The notes beneath the pieces were generated by a model. It did not search any database. It was given only the letters and a program-made list of their open reading frames with translations, and was not told the DNA's origin. Positions 52,607 through 63,565 of a DNA stretch of 64,000 bases are shown here, one piece after another. The stretch spans positions 35,599,856-35,663,855 of the forward strand of contig OZ020515.1 of assembly GCA_963971425.1 (NCBI GenBank), read 5' to 3'. The position numbers and the translations under genes are program-made. Every line of letters begins with the position of its first letter. The first letter of the stretch is position 1. Source of the DNA: Bryoerythrophyllum caledonicum. Its lineage: Eukaryota; Streptophyta; Bryopsida; Pottiales; Pottiaceae.

Positions 52607-53700
52607 TCCCCCTAGAATGTCACATTAACATCACTCACCCATACATCCAATTCCTAGAACAAAACAAAAATCTAACACATCTAGAAGATACAATACACAA
52701 TGAACTCTATGGATTCATATTCAACCAAAATCCCCCCCACCTTGCCCTAATAAAAAATAAATTCCCCTATCTCCCAGATGAACTAATACAAAAACTCTTC
52801 CAAATGCCTCAAACCCCTATGAGCCAACTTACCCCCCACACATAACTACACTTCACCACACCTTCAATCACCTACATCGAGTCAACTAAACACCACCTTT
52901 GTTACAGGGAACACAACCACACTAAACATAGCACGCCCCATCATACAAAACCTACTTGATGGATACCATACACCACCAACTCTCATTTCTATACAAGAAA
53001 CAAAAAATAACTACCACAAAATTGACAAAATACATGGAAAGACTTTCCTACAACTATGAACTAATCTTCAACAACACTCTCATCTATACTAGACATACAC
53101 AACAACAAAGACTCCCTACACCCGCTAGAGGTGGGCTACTGACATTTATCCACAAAAACTACGCATTCCTGGGCAACCTAACCAAAATTCCAACCCCAAC
53201 AAATATTTCACCTTACCTCCAAATTATGCAAATCATTAACAAATCCTTACAACCATGGCTACTACTACACATATACATGCCCTCCCACGAAGACGGCATA
53301 GGCCTAATAACCGAAATACAAACCAACATCATTAACCAAATACAAAAATATCCAAATCATATGCACATCCTACACGGAGATTTAAGAGAGATATTGTTCT
53401 AATAGGGCGTAGACATGATCACAACATAACGCCCTCCCAAACTTAGATCATCAACAACAAAATTTCACCAAAAGTCTACAATATACCTTTATCCACTCAA
53501 ACACACACTTCTCAAGGCAAGGTGAAATCAACTACACAGAAACCAATCTCATAGAATTTTTTTTTGTAAACACCTCATAATCCCACCAATTCACCTCATT
53601 AGCAGACACCAATAGCAACCTCAACTTTGATCACTTCTCCATTCAACTACACATTCCAAATAATGAACAAATTAATAACAAAGAACCAACAACTGAAAAT
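52607..53700 (+). pseudogene. LINE copy B: end of N-terminal ORF and APE endonuclease, broken
   Basis: 52607-52845 finishes the interrupted N-terminal reading. From about 52893 an apurinic-like endonuclease is readable across frame changes: LNIARPIIQNLLDG, ISIQETKNNYHK (metal-binding Glu), RGGLLTFIHKNYAFLG, LLLHIYMPSHEDG, then HILHGDL and, one base out of frame, RDIVLIGRRHDHN, and finally LNFDHFSIQLHIP (the DHF catalytic end). The order matches APE domains of LINEs. Confidence 0.75.
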
Positions 53701-56700
53701 CAAAACCGCTCTAAATATCAAACTTTATTCCAGAAGACAATCTGTAGAAATTCCACATTGCCTTCTTTGAGAACAACACACTCACTATTTAAAATCTCAC
53801 TATTATAATAAAAAATAATGATACTCTTATACAGGAACAATGGCAAAGCACATGCAACACCATAAATACACTCACCCACGAAATCTCCAATACACTAGAA
53901 AAAACATGCAAAGCACCACCCATTCCTGAACTAACGCCTACAACCGCTTAACAAGGAGGTTTCTTACCACTACAAAGAGCTAAATAATGGAAAAAACACC
54001 TTGAAACCTATCACCTCATTAGAAAAACCATTAGAATTATCAAAAATAACCCAAATCGGCTCAACAATATTGAAAACCATATACACATCCAAATACCACA
54101 CCTCCCACATGATAACATCCTCCTCAAACAATGGATCACGAACATTGCAAGTATTGCCCGAGCTGCAAATTAACTAGTCTGAAAAATTACAACCACATAC
54201 AATAGAGATTGCATCAAAGAAGTCATTTCTAAATACCGACAACTCTATGATAAAAGCCCAAAGAAAATCAACCACAAAGTCTTCAAAAATATTATATCAC
54301 ACCCACTCAATTGCATCCTAAATCAAAATGGTGATTTTAAAACAAAACCAGAAGACATTGCAAATGAAATTTAAATACAGCAAACCACAATAAATAAACC
54401 TACAATACCCACCTGCCACCACCCAACAAAGCACCTCCAAAATTGCATATGCAACGTCAGACAATACCCCTGGCATGATATCAATGGAATTACCTTAGAA
54501 AAAAGAGGCACACCCAACATCCTACTCCACACATACTTTGACAGAGAAATCTATGACACATGCCTAAAAACCTTAGCAATAACAAAGCGCCTCGGCTAGA
54601 CCGCATATCTAACTCAATCCTAAAAAACATGCCTCAGAGTTTCCACAAACTACTCCATCTTTTCTTTATCAACTGCTACAAACAAAAACAAATCCCAGAA
54701 CTCTAGAAAATCAGTCTCACCATACTATTCTACAAAAAAGGTGATTTGTACAAACTAACCAACCACCGTCCAATTGCATTGGCCACCAACACAATATACA
54801 AACTATATACAAGCACATTTACATCCATACTAGCAACATATGGTGAAACATACAAAATCCTACATGACAACCACGAAGGGTTCCGAGCTGAACCCAAACT
54901 GCCAGACAAATTCAAACAATCATTGCAGCACAAGAAGAGGCTAAATTTATAAACCAAGATATCTACATTCTATACATAGATTTCAAAAATGCCTTCAACT
55001 TTATCAACCATGCTAGATTACTAGCCATCATGAGTGACCTTAGTTACCCTATTGATGCTGTTAGACTTGTTGGCAACATATACTCATAATCCACTACCAC
55101 CTACATGAGCGAAAGCTTTAGAAAAACCCACCCAATACCCATTCAACGCAACACTATTCAAGGTGACACACTTAGTTCCTACATGTTTATTATATTCTTA
55201 AAATCAATACTACGATGGCTTCAAAGAGGCAACAACGATTACACATTTGAAACATCAAAAGTTACAAAAAACTCCACAGCCTATGCAAATGATCTAGTTG
55301 CATTTTTCGAAAAATTAAAATTCCTGCAAACAGAAATAAAAAAAATTGACAAATTTTGAAAATGGACTGGAATGGATGTTGGTGTACAAAAATGCGTCGT
55401 TACCAGATGCCCCAACAAATCTAAAATGACCACCACAACATTTGAAGCCTATATACAAGCTACAAATATCAACTACCGCAACAACCCAATACCGGCTCTG
55501 CACCAAAATGAAGCCTATATATACCTACGCACACACATGGTCCCATCACTGAAATGGAAAATCCAAATACATGTCACCACCACCAAACCCACTAAACAAT
55601 GCAAAGAACTAACAAACTGCCTCGCTACCATGAAACAAAAAATAGAAATGATCGACACAGTTATCAAGCCTCGAGTGGCATATAGTTTCTATGCAGTACC
55701 ATACTCCACATCAGCCATTAAAAAATTAGACAGAAAAATCCTAGCTGCATAAAAAACAATTTGTGGCCTTCTCAAATGCATGTCAAATATCACAACACAA
55801 CTCCTACAAAATTTCTACAAACTCAATGCCTTTTCTCTTAAAAACAACTATCTTAGATGTATTGGCGAACAATTACTAAACACCCTAAACAACAAAGGTA
55901 AATTAGGAAAAATATTTAAAGATTTGCTACACCTCATACTTGCCAAATACGGCAGTGTGGGCGGATTACCAAGAATATTGAGCCATGATTGCCACATATC
56001 TCCTATCACCGGCACGCTATTTCTCCTCAAATACCTTGTAACAATACCAACCACCAGACTAAACTTGCAATGGAACCAATATCAAAATGGACTAAACTCC
56101 TTCCACAACCTAGAACTAGTAACCCAACTATTTGAAACAAAAATTGTCTAGCTATATCAAAGATACAAATACAAAATACCAAAAACATACCCCCTAAAAC
56201 TAGCACAATATACATTCCCATAGAACTACTTAACTTTATCACCGCAACATTTGGCATTGAACACTCCTACTTCTCACCTTCGGTCACATGCCCCACAAAC
56301 CTCACAAAATATTTCTTTTTATTTACAAAAGACACAATATTTGGCTCACTGGGCAAAGCATTTGAATTTAAATGGAAAGGCATTGAATACGCACATCCCC
56401 ACAACAAGCTATCCACTGGGCCAGACTAGCAACTAAAAACAACCCAACAAACACAACATACATGGTCCTCCCAGACAACAAATGATACGAAAACCAACCT
56501 AGAAAAGAAGCCAGAAAAGAAGCCTCCACACTACAGATACTACGCATATTCTACCAAAACAATAGGATTGGCACACGTACAACAGTAGAACAACTTACAC
56601 AAATATCGAATAAACTTAAGATACTACAACTCTACACAAACATAGCCCCACCAACACCACTCCCCAGAACGATCAACACTAACAAACATTGAAAAACAAT
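53701..56700 (+). pseudogene. LINE copy B: reverse transcriptase, broken
   Basis: Best at 54560-55440: KAPRLDRISNSIL, then LYKLTNHRPIALATNTIYKL, ILYIDFKNAFNFINHARL (first catalytic Asp block), IQGDTLSSYMFIIFL, and AYANDLVAFFEKL, where the catalytic YADD has become YAND. The thumb-like region continues to about 56150. Many stops and shifts are present. Confidence 0.82.
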
Positions 56701-56739
56701 CAATTACCCAAAATTCACTCCAAACCAAACAAACAACAC

Positions 56740-57300
56740 CATACCTCTCCGAGATTTCAACACAATTTCCCCACTCAAATCCAACCCCAAACATTGCTAT
56801 TACACATACGGCTCACTAAAAGAACCTACTCGAACCATTTTTAGAGAGTGGCAAAGAGAAAAATCCGGCTATGGAATTTACAATGCCTCAAAAGAATTAC
56901 AAGTCTCCAAAAGACTCCACGGACTACAAAACATACTTAGAGCAGAAATGATGGCCATCACAAAACGCTCCAGATCCTAACCACCAAATATCCAAATGAG
57001 TCCGCAAACATTTTTACCGACTGCGTAAATATACCATGCCTTTTAAATACACAAATACAACATCCATCCATGCATGACACCCACCCAAACAAAATCATCT
57101 TTATATCAATGGTAGAAATGCTACTATCACAACCATAAGCCACTAAACTGTATAATGTGCGAGCCCACGCAAACATTGTAGGCAACAAGAAAGTTGATGA
57201 ACTAGCGAAAAATGGCAAAAATAAAGACCATAGAAATGCTAAACACGCACACGAACACGCACATACAACGCCATACTACTACTGAAGAAACAAGTGGCCA
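56740..57300 (+). pseudogene. LINE copy B: RNase H, broken
   Basis: Homologous to copy A: YTYGSLKEP (first Asp lost to Tyr), then YGIYNASKELQVSKRLHGLQ, ILRAEMMAI (Glu kept), FTDCVNIPCLLNTQIQ (Asp kept), VRAHANIVGNKKVDELAK (His and last Asp kept). Confidence 0.8.
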
Positions 57301-57504
57301 TCTATGGGTGAAACTCCGGACAAAGGCACTATTAGATTCTTCACTAAATACCTCAAAAACATGATTTGGAAAAACACCTTAAAAAAATTGCCAACAATTT
57401 CCCAAACATTGCAAAATGGGCAACGAATAGAAACATAGATAAAGATATATTCAATGACTTCTGGAACGACCCCCGTATCACTGATACACAAAAAACTTGT
57501 CTCA

Positions 57505-58258
57505 TTAAATTCCAAACAAGCCAATATATGGGAAATGGCCAAAAACAACTTTCTTTGAATTTGAAAGGTTTCCCTCCATAACATGCTCCACCTGCAAGTC
57601 TACAAACCCTAATACATGGCTACATCTACTACTCAAATGCCAAAATCCACACATACACCCACTAATTGTTAAAAGGCATAACAAAGCAGTATGGGAAATT
57701 AGGAAACTACTAGTTTTAGCTAGCAAATCCAGTTGCTTCACCCTCATCAATGCGAATACCTTCAATGGTAATCCCCCAGAAAATATAGCACCTCCAAGGT
57801 TGCTACCATGCACATGTGACACACAAAGATGCCACTGCAATGCCAAACTCAAACCAAACATGCTATGTGTCCGCGGTCTACCGTACAATAGTCTCCTCCC
57901 CCAACAACCGGACCCAAATCTCACCATACAAATCATTGAATTAACATATTGTAACGATAGATTTTCACCAGAAACAATCACTAACAAAACTGATAAATAC
58001 ATATCACTCCATGACAATAATAGCACACTTGGTTGGAAATTTGACCCGCTCATAGTTATTACGGCGGGTGCCCGAGTTGGAGCCCATATCTTCTCCATGA
58101 ACTCAATTGAAAGTGTATTCAAAATCCCAAAAACTATTATCAAAAGTACCTTCAAAGAAATAAACATTATCGCCATGCAATACACCATGACCATACTTGT
58201 ACACAAGCGCATATTGGAAAACAACCAACCACTTCCCACCACACAAATCCTCCCTTAA
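57505..58258 (+). pseudogene. LINE copy B: zinc knuckle and C-terminal endonuclease-like domain
   Basis: The knuckle region (57570-57700) is frame-broken but HNKAVWEIRKL is readable. 57800-58258 is open for 152 residues: PCTCDTQRCHCNAKLKPN, MLCVRGLPY, DPNLTIQIIELTYCNDRF, NKTDKYISL, LGWKFDPLIVITAGARVG, then a helical tail ending NNQPLPTTQILP. The layout (zinc knuckle, K-RHN, P-x-x-L-x-V-R-G, I-E-x-T-Y-C-N-D, K-x-x-K-Y, G-W-x-x-x-P-L) resembles the restriction-like endonuclease of R2-group elements. Confidence 0.7.
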
Positions 58259-58492
58259 ACAATCTAAACAATATAATCAACATTTATGTGATATCCTAGC
58301 CACTCGGCACTTAGCCCTTCAAGTATTTTTGCTTCTTATTTATTGCTACATAGTGTCTATCCTCAAAAGAGGGAAGTAGTTCCACAACACTTGTCTTTGA
58401 CCAGCGGGTATAGACACAGTGGCGGAACGAACAGACACTTTATTCATGCGAGCCCTTGATTGGGGACCCAGAGTTCTTTTTTCTTTCTTTCT
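58259..58492 (+). mobile_element. LINE copy B 3' UTR and tail
   Basis: The conserved tail starts at 58361 (GTCTATCCTCAAAAGAGGGA), includes GAACAGACACTTTATTCATG, and ends GAGTTCTTTTTTCTTTCTTT. It fixes the shared 3' end of the family. Confidence 0.75.
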
Positions 58493-58669
58493 TCTAATAC
58501 ATAATCATTCTCATGAACAATCCTTCTTTATCAAAGGCAACCAAAACTAATATAACTTGAGTTTAGAAACCACCAAGCTCTTCCATACTTAAGAAAGATA
58601 TCGATTAAGAGACCACCAAGCTCTTCCAAATTTAATAGCTACTAAGAGAAAAATCTAAGTAGTATTAAA
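58493..58669. other. Spacer with dispersed repeat
   Basis: 58520-58660 matches the repeat in MFP intron 1 (ACCACCAAGCTCTTCCA appears twice here). No gene is seen. Confidence 0.5.
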
Positions 58670-59173
58670 CTCCCTTTGTTCCATAATTAGGCATACAAAT
58701 GTCTAGTAAAATTTGTGTCCCAAATTTAAAAACAATGCTACTTGATGGGGGAAATTTGATTTGAAGGTGCCACTTGATGCTACAGTATATGTGACGTAAG
58801 GATGCCAATTAACATGAGAATACTACAACACGCTATTAACGTCAACACTTTATTTTTATGAAAAATCTTCAAATAAATCCAAATCTTCAATCTTTCATTT
58901 TTAAGGAAATGAGCTAGTTTTATGAAAAATCTTCAACTAAATCCAAATCTTCAATTAAATCCAAATCTTCAATCTTTCATTTTTAAGGAAATGAGCTAGT
59001 TTTATGAAAAATCTTCAACTAAATCCAAATCTTCAATTAAATCCAAATCTTCAATCTTTCATTTTGATGGAAATGAGCTTTTTTAATGAAAAGTCTTCAA
59101 TTGAATCCAAATCTTCGATCTCGCATCTTTAAGGAAACGAGCATTTACATGCCAAATTATGGAACATAGAGAG
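58670..59173. mobile_element. Stowaway-like MITE with internal 82 bp repeats
   Basis: Ends CTCCCTTTGTTCCATAATTA... and the inverse of CTCTCTATGTTCCATAATTTG, close to the CTCCCTCCGTTCCATAAT ends of plant Stowaway/mariner MITEs. The interior has about 3.5 copies of an 82 bp unit (TTAAGGAAATGAGCTAGTTT at 58901, 58983, ~59064 and a diverged one at ~59129) with CCAAATCTTCAA subrepeats. A TA target duplication is not obvious. Confidence 0.68.
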
Positions 59174-59665
59174 TCATAAAAAAGACAGATATCTTTGTGA
59201 ACTTTGGGTGACTTTCCAGATCACAAATCGCGGTTAGTGACGTCATTGGTTTGTTATACAGTACCTCACGTTTTCATCAGTTCACATGATCACTCAAAAA
59301 TACGATTTTTAGGGTTTAGGGTTCCTAGTTTTGAAGATTTTGAAGTCTGCTATTAGTGTTGTTTAATTGGCGATCAGTTCACTTGAGCTTAAGGAGAGTT
59401 TGGGCTAGTTTGGGTTGAATGAATTTAGGTTAGTTTAGTTTGAAAGAAAGAATTTGGGTTTTGGATCTGTGATTGTTGTTGGGTTTTGTGGGGAGCTTTG
59501 GAGACTTCTAAGGTCACGCATTGGTTTGGGAATCTGCTATCAGTGTGCTTGTCGAGGATTAAGCTTGAGGAGAGTAGTTAGTTTGGGAGTCGGATCTGTG
59601 ATCGTTGTTGGTTTCGCGGCGGGATTTGGGAGTTTGATTGTGGATCGTCGACTGTGGAATTAGCG
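59174..59665 (+). promoter_or_regulatory. Upstream region of the cytochrome b561 gene
   Basis: TTAGGGTTTAGGGTT (two overlapping telo-boxes, inverted) lies at 59309-59323, about 345 bp before the ATG. The 59380-59660 part is G/T-rich with repeated GGATCTGTGAT(T/C)GTTGTTGG phrases (59463 and 59593) and is probably 5' UTR. Confidence 0.45.
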
Positions 59666-60370
59666 ATGGCGGTGCAGTACTCGGGTGTGACGCCGCGGCA
59701 TCTAGCGCCCGTGGTGCACATCCTCGGGATTCTAGGCATCGCCCTGATGACGCTGTGGACGTACTCCTTCCGGGGCGGCTACGGCCTCTCCGGCGCCGCT
59801 GTGTTCAACCTGCACCCCCTCCTCATGTTCGCGGGCTTCATCGTCCTCTCGAGCGAAGCCATCATAGCGTTCAAGACCTTGAACGGCGAGAAGCCGTATC
59901 AGAAGGCCGTGCACATGACCGTGCAGGGCGCGGCCATCGTGGTGGCCATCGTGGGCGTCTCCTGCGCGTACAAGTTCCACATGGACAGCAACATCCAGAA
60001 CTTCTACAGCTTGCATTCCTGGTTCGGGGTCATCACGCTGCTACTGTACGTGATGCAGTGGAGCGTGGGGTTCGTGGCGTTCTGGCGGCAGAGCGCGGCG
60101 AAGGCGAGGCGCGCGGAGCTGCTGCCGTGGCACGTGTTCGCGGGGCTGGTGGCGTACGCCGCGGCCCTGGCGACGGCGGAGCTGGGGTTGCTGGAGAAGC
60201 TCACGTTTCTGCAGAAGAGCGCCTCTCCTCTTGGGCTGTGGTCCAGCGAGGCCATGCTCGTGAACTGCATCGGCATCGCCATCTTCGCGTACGGGGCGCT
60301 GGTGGTGTTGACCACTCTAGTTCCCAACTCCCGCAAGGAGGCCCCGGGGTTCAGAGACTTGCTGGACTGA
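59666..60370 (+). CDS. CYB561: Cytochrome b561, transmembrane ascorbate ferrireductase type
   Basis: Membrane di-heme protein that passes electrons from cytosolic ascorbate across the tonoplast or plasma membrane to monodehydroascorbate or ferric chelates. Single exon, 234 residues, normal length. Six hydrophobic helices are visible. The four heme histidines are H50 (NLHPLLM), H83 (AVHMTVQ), H117 (SLHSWFG) and H156 (PWHVFAG), on the second to fifth helices and spaced as in the family. The YK segment around residues 102-103 and the SLHSWFGV motif also fit. I chose the ATG at 59666 because the frame upstream has only a GTG, and MAVQYSG starts shortly before the first helix. It is intronless and strongly GC-rich; other plant family members often have introns, so this could be a retroposed or intron-poor copy. 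Confidence 0.94.
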   Translation: MAVQYSGVTPRHLAPVVHILGILGIALMTLWTYSFRGGYGLSGAAVFNLHPLLMFAGFIVLSSEAIIAFKTLNGEKPYQKAVHMTVQGAAIVVAIVGVSCAYKFHMDSNIQNFYSLHSWFGVITLLLYVMQWSVGFVAFWRQSAAKARRAELLPWHVFAGLVAYAAALATAELGLLEKLTFLQKSASPLGLWSSEAMLVNCIGIAIFAYGALVVLTTLVPNSRKEAPGFRDLLD

Positions 60371-60464
60371 CTCCCAGCGTCTGGTGTCATGTAAGGCCCT
60401 GTGTGTGCGTTTCAGGGGCGTGTGTGGATTCGAAAGGCTTTCTGCCCCAGCTCCATCGCTCATG

Positions 60465-60965
60465 GAGGTGAACTTGAGCAGGTGAGAGAGTTCTCCAGAT
60501 TTCTCTTCCCCTTGTCTTCTGGTGCACTTCAGCAGCTGAGAGAGTTTTCCTACTTTCTCTTCCATTGTCTTCTGGTGAACTTCAGCAGCTGAGAGAGTTT
60601 TGCGGATTTCTCTTTCTTTGTCTTCTGGTGAACTTGAGCAGGTGAGAGAGTTCTCCAGATTTCTCTTCCCCTTGGCTTCTGGTGCACTTCAGCAGCTGAG
60701 AGAGTTTTGCTGATTTCTCTTCTCTTGTCTTCTGGTGAACTTGAGCTGCTGAGAGAGTTTTGCTGATTTCTCTTCCCTTGTCTTCTGGTGAACTTGAGCT
60801 GCTGAGAGAGTTTTGCTGATTTCTCTTCCCTTGTCTTCTGGTGAACTTGAGCTGCGGAGAGAGTTTTGCTGATTTCTCTTCGCTTGTGTTCTGGTGGACT
60901 TGAGCAGCTGAGAGAGTTTTCTAGACTTCTCTTCCCTTGTCTTCTGGAGAACTGAATCAGCTGAG
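60465..60965 (+). repeat. 53 bp minisatellite downstream of cytochrome b561
   Basis: About ten units of a 50-57 bp sequence built on TCTTCTGGTGAACTTGAGC, then GCTGAGAGAGTTTTGC and TGATTTCTCTTCCCTTG. The three most uniform units start at 60728, 60781 and 60834, exactly 53 bp apart; outer units are more diverged. It probably lies in or near the 3' UTR. Because 53 is not a multiple of 3 and the unit has few stops on the minus strand, a 190-codon frame (61122-60550, -) arises as an artefact. Confidence 0.88.
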
Positions 60966-61930
60966 AGTAGTCAGAAGCAGGCACAATCCTTGGAGGACAA
61001 AGCGTACAGCAGTGAGCAAGGAAAGACGATAATTCTATGTGGGGAAGTGGAGCATGTTTCAGGATGGGTTGAGTGGCGCGCCGGAGCCGCTGGTTTGGTG
61101 TGCTCCTTCTCTCCCTTTTCATTTATCGTAGGAAAATGTATATTTTTGGCGTTAGAAAAACTAGCACAAATTTTGTTCAATGAATTGAGTTGTCGAGATC
61201 TTTCAAGCATCAAATCATGTGGTGTTTGTGTATAAACTTATGCTTTGTGACTTTGTTTGAAGTGAAAGTTGTATAGGTATCTCATTGCCATGCCATTTTC
61301 ATAGTTTCATGTTACAAGGAATCCCTATAGCCACCCTATGTGTGTAGGGTGAAAGCATGTCCATCTGCTTAGACCTACATTTTCAATAGGATAAGTTTTG
61401 TCGGGTTTGGATTGCTTTGAACACATTACTGGTGGGTGGAATCTCTATATGTGGATGAGTTTGTTTGTTTGTTTGTTTGTTGTTTTTTTTTGTTTTTGGG
61501 GGGTTTTGCTAGCAATGACTCTTGGCTAACAAAGGGATTAAATTGGGTGTTTTTCACTATGCCATTCTGATGTTTTTTCATGTTTTTTTCTTTCCTACGA
61601 TTGGATTTTATGTAGTGAATGTGGTAAAAGTCCTACATGTTGCAGTGTGTGTGATGGGTGCTTATACAATGACTGCCAAAACTGAGTACAAACACAGCAT
61701 ATTTGAAATTCAACAAACAATGTAAGGAAATTGGATGCACCGAAAATGAAATTCAACAAACAATGTAAGGAAATTGGATGCACCAAAAATGAAACCATAA
61801 ATTGAATAGGATTATCATTGTAATTAGTCATACTTCTATGGGGATTGAGGTCTATTACACACAAGTTTGCATGTACAAAAAAAAGTAAAGTGAAGATTAG
61901 TTCAAAATTGAGTTTTGCTCACACTAGCTG
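60966..61930. other. Intergenic
   Basis: Holds a (GTTT)n run near 61460-61485 and a 43 bp perfect-to-near-perfect tandem duplication starting at 61705 and 61748 (GAAATTCAACAAACAATGTA). No gene is supported. Confidence 0.5.
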
Positions 61931-61938
61931 ACACAAAG

Positions 61939-62392
61939 TTAAAAATTTGTCCACCTACCCTTAGCAGTTGTATCGGCTGTAGTGCCCTTAGGCGTGCTTC
62001 TATTCAAATTCTTACACTCATTGGGTGTAATTGAAGCCCAACAATCCTCAACATGCTCCCACAATTCTAACATTCTTTTGGGATGTCTCTCATACTGATT
62101 CAGTTGACATTTTAAACTTGCCCACAAGTGGTCGATGGGATTCAAGTATGGAGATTGTGCCGGCCACTTCAAAAGGAGTGAGTTCTTGCAAATTCAGCCA
62201 ACGGCGCACACTCTTGGATGTATGTTTTGGGTCATTATCCTGTTTAAAAATCAAATTGACAGGATCTAAACTGTATGCATGAAGTGTATGAATCAATTCC
62301 CGCTCTAAAACTTCTCTACACATGTACTGATCCATTCTTCCCTCAATCCTACACATCATGCTAGGGCCACTCGGAGTCATGCAACCCAACAT
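61939..62392 (-). pseudogene. Tc1/mariner transposase fragment
   Basis: The C-terminal half of a DDE/DDD transposase in two frames. The upstream piece (62392 to about 62160) has RMDQYMCREVLERELI and FKQDNDPKHTSKSVRRWLN, with the second catalytic Asp. The downstream piece (62172-61939) has KWPAQSPYLNPIDHLWASLK, where the third catalytic residue is Asp rather than the Glu usual in Tc1. A frameshift near 62165 joins them. The N-terminal DNA-binding half and the terminal repeats are absent. Confidence 0.88.
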
Positions 62393-63051
62393 CGTTACTC
62401 CCCCACCTATTTACTTGCATGTATACTTGAGCCGTCAACTGATTTGGCATTAAATGCAGTAAATTATAAAATATGAATGGCTAAAGGTAGACTAAGCTAT
62501 TTTGTGTATTGACATACAAGGTGTAAGAATTGATGTACAATATACAATAATTACAAAAAATTGTATTTGTGTTGAACTTGATACAATGACACATGACAAT
62601 TCTAATTTAGATCATTTTTACACCTCCATGCTAGAGAAGTTGCAAAATGGTGATGTATTCTACATATATGGTATTGTATTTTGCATGATGAGGTTTAGGT
62701 TCTGAAATGACATCCAAATGAAAGATGTTAGTTGAAGAATCTTGAATCCAAAGGTGTATGCCTTGCTAGATTTTAACGCATTTTGTGTATGTCAACAGTG
62801 ACCGTATATATGGTCCCCCATTGACCTTTCAGGGTTGATTATGGCAACTCTCAATTACAATTGTTATATGCCATTCGTCCTTCCTACACTCATCAACAAC
62901 TTTGCCTTTTAAAGGTTGAAGTGTAGTTTTCTTATGTAATTGATGTTGCTTAGAGATTTAATTGTAAATCAGGTTCATTTTGTTTGTAGTTTAAGGTCTT
63001 TTTCATTGCCTCATTCAGAAACGCTAAAATGGAGTAAGTGTAATTTTGTGG
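62393..63051. other. Intergenic
   Basis: 62690-62840 repeats part of the 25083-25443 element. No gene is seen. Confidence 0.5.
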
Positions 63052-63565
63052 ATAGAAAAATTGTGTTCCTTGCGTGGGGGCAGAGTAAATAGAGTGTATG
63101 TTCATTCCACCATTGAATCCATGTCCACCAGACATAAGTTTAGTGATATGAAACTACTCCCCCTCCTCAGGAGAGACACTATGAAACTAGTAATGACGAA
63201 TCAAGGACCGACTAGACCCAAAAGGCTCAATTTCAAGAGATGATCTATAAAGGTTAAATGTATATTTTTGAAAGGCTTTAAGGGATATCATATAATTCTA
63301 GAAGAGGTTGGTTGTTTTTAAGATTTTGTTGGTGTAGAAGAATGGACATTGCATGTTGGATAGCAATGGTGTTAATTTTTGTGAATGTCTTTTTAATTGG
63401 ATTAATGGAAATACTGAATGTTTTTTCAAGACAATTCATATAGGGGATAAAGGTAGTAGTTGTTGCTCCAACGGTGATGACAATAAGGGGGTCAATTTTC
63501 CATCCAAGAGTTGTTATGTCATTAATAAGTGGTTGATATTTGTGGGAGTCTGAAACTCCCACTTG
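63052..63565 (-). mobile_element. LINE copy C, 3' end only
   Basis: 63278-63562 (-) codes the C-terminal part of the endonuclease-like domain: KYQPLINDITTLGWKIDPLI, then VITVGATTT and NTIAIQHAMSILLHQ. The shared tail follows at 63182-63052, including GGAATGAACATACACTCTATT. It is 5'-truncated at about 63565, beside a perfect short hairpin (GTGGGAGT ... ACTCCCAC). Confidence 0.82.

Noticed and set aside
60550..61122. 190-codon minus-strand frame with repeated Lys/Gln-rich units
   Set aside because: It is the reverse strand of a 53 bp minisatellite; the unit length makes it run through all three frames, with no independent sign of coding.
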